From Bacteroidota bacterium (lineage in GTDB: Bacteria > Bacteroidota > Rhodothermia > Rhodothermales > UBA10348), in contig JACZYK010000201.1 in NCBI GenBank assembly GCA_022571135.1, positions 1 through 5,490 on the forward strand: a stretch of DNA of 5,490 nucleotides, read 5' to 3'. The notes under the pieces are model-generated. The model saw only the letters and a program-made list of their open reading frames with translations, was not told where the DNA came from and ran no database searches. Position 1 is the stretch's first letter. Every line of letters starts with the position of its first letter. The position numbers were made by a program, and so were the translations under genes. Below, piece by piece: positions 4,603 through 5,490 of the stretch.

Positions 4603-5490
4603 ATGACTCCTCTTGAAAGCGTCAGTAAGGTTTTGTTCGAGCAACTTTGTGTGGTCCGCACCTGGGGAGCTTTTTTGGTGCTAACCCTGTTCTCCTGTTC
4701 TCTCCTTGGCCAGGGAATTCAGCTTTCCGAGCAGAGAATTGAAGAGATTCGGATCGTGGGCAACCGCCGCATTCCCGAGAGTACTGTTCGCTACTACATG
4801 CAGAGCAAGGAGGAGCTTTTATACGATGAAAAGCAGGCGCTGCGCGATTATAACACCCTCCTGAATACCAACTTTTTCGCCGATGCCAAGATCAAGCGGA
4901 TGGAGGGGGAAACCGGCGTCATCTTGATTTTTGAGTTCGTCGAGAGACCTCTCATTCGAACCGTCGAATATGAAGGGATGAAATCCTTCAAGGAGTCGGA
5001 CGTTTTGGAGCGATTTCGCGACATGCGGGTGGGGCTCTCCGTGGATTCACCCTTTGATCCGGCCAACCTGCCCAAGGCACGTCGAGCCATTAAGATGCTC
5101 CTGGACCAGAATGGACGACCTCTGGGCCGGGTAGAGGTGTCCACCGAGTCCCTCACATCCACTTCCGAGAAGATCATCTTCACGATTGACGAGGGACCCA
5201 AGGTTCGCATCGGAGATATCGATTTCGCAGGCAATACGGTCTTTACCGATGATGAGCTGCGTGACTCACTGGAGTTGACCAAGGAACGAAGCCTGATCAC
5301 TATTTTCAAGGGCCAGGATAAATTCATCCAGGAAAAGCTTGAATATGATCTCGGGGTGAATCTTCTCGAGAAGTACCGTGAAGTGGGTTACCTCTTTGCC
5401 AGGGCAGGAACCCCTGAGGTCAGGATCATTGAAGCCTCTAGAGGCTTGTTGTTCGGATTCCGTAAAACCAAACAGCAGTACTACCTGACC
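4603..5490 (+). CDS. bamA: Outer membrane protein assembly factor BamA (Omp85), N-terminal POTRA part, cut by the window end
   Basis: The frame is open for 296 codons from ATG 4603 to the edge. BamA is the outer-membrane beta-barrel that inserts other barrels; its periplasmic POTRA domains come first. Residues 1-45 include a hydrophobic stretch (AFLVLTLFSCSLLG) that fits a signal peptide. POTRA 1 spans about 48-116 (IRIVGNRRIPESTV, NTNFFADAKI, EFVERP). POTRA 2 spans about 117-199 (LIRTVEYEGMKSF to IDEGP). POTRA 3 begins near 200 (VRIGDIDFAGNTVF, then LEKYREVGYLFA). The barrel lies outside the window. The long charged n-region from ATG 4603 is unusual; a GTG at 4651 would give a more compact signal peptide. 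GAG five bases before 4603 is the only ribosome-site hint. Position after a clpC-type tail agrees with a clpC-bamA order I associate with Acidobacteriota. TamA or another Omp85 member is less likely. Confidence 0.88.
   Translation, partial: MTPLESVSKVLFEQLCVVRTWGAFLVLTLFSCSLLGQGIQLSEQRIEEIRIVGNRRIPESTVRYYMQSKEELLYDEKQALRDYNTLLNTNFFADAKIKRMEGETGVILIFEFVERPLIRTVEYEGMKSFKESDVLERFRDMRVGLSVDSPFDPANLPKARRAIKMLLDQNGRPLGRVEVSTESLTSTSEKIIFTIDEGPKVRIGDIDFAGNTVFTDDELRDSLELTKERSLITIFKGQDKFIQEKLEYDLGVNLLEKYREVGYLFARAGTPEVRIIEASRGLLFGFRKTKQQYYLT

Noticed and set aside
4848..5327. 159-codon antisense open frame inside bamA
   Set aside because: It is serine/arginine-rich with no recognisable domain and lies fully within the well-supported POTRA coding frame.

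Overview
The window looks like a bacterial, probably metagenome-derived, contig with two parts that may not belong together. The left part (1 to about 3970) is a sugar-acid catabolic cluster. The right part (about 3990 to 5490) holds the end of a ClpC-type chaperone gene followed by the start of bamA. An Omp85/BamA gene with a signal peptide implies a diderm bacterium. The ClpC tail wording and the clpC-bamA order remind me of Acidobacteriota, but this is recalled and not searched. The left genes mostly lack clear Shine-Dalgarno sites, and I cannot place them taxonomically.

Layout, minus strand: a COG3618 amidohydrolase/lactonase (2317 to 1457), an Ldh2-family malate/L-lactate-type dehydrogenase (1371 to 280) and a short-chain dehydrogenase (SDR, 275 to 1, running off the edge) form one apparent operon. 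Plus strand, diverging from it: an SDR broken by an internal deletion (2409-2704), then an intact FAH-family hydrolase (2746-3606). The spacer between the two arms carries a near-perfect 16-bp palindrome and a two-codon ORF with a strong ribosome binding site.

Lactonase, SDR and FAH hydrolase together match the non-phosphorylative L-fucose/L-rhamnose route: sugar lactone to aldonate, 2-keto-3-deoxy acid, 2,4-diketo-3-deoxy acid, then pyruvate plus L-lactate. The Ldh2-type enzyme could oxidise that L-lactate, which is my inference. The aldonate dehydratase and the sugar transporter are not in the window.

At 3780-4286 one open frame joins the first ~65 residues of a universal stress protein to the last ~100 residues of a ClpC/ClpB-type AAA+ protein. 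The join falls in a stretch that fits both families, so it is either a contig misjoin or a real rearrangement. A 316-base non-coding stretch follows, with a degenerate 8-base tandem repeat, two hairpins, a weak terminator candidate and a possible promoter. The last gene is the N-terminal POTRA part of BamA, cut by the window end. I see no tRNA, rRNA, CRISPR array or insertion sequence. The strongest observations are the Usp-ClpC chimera and the deleted SDR; I do not see a convincing wholly new system.
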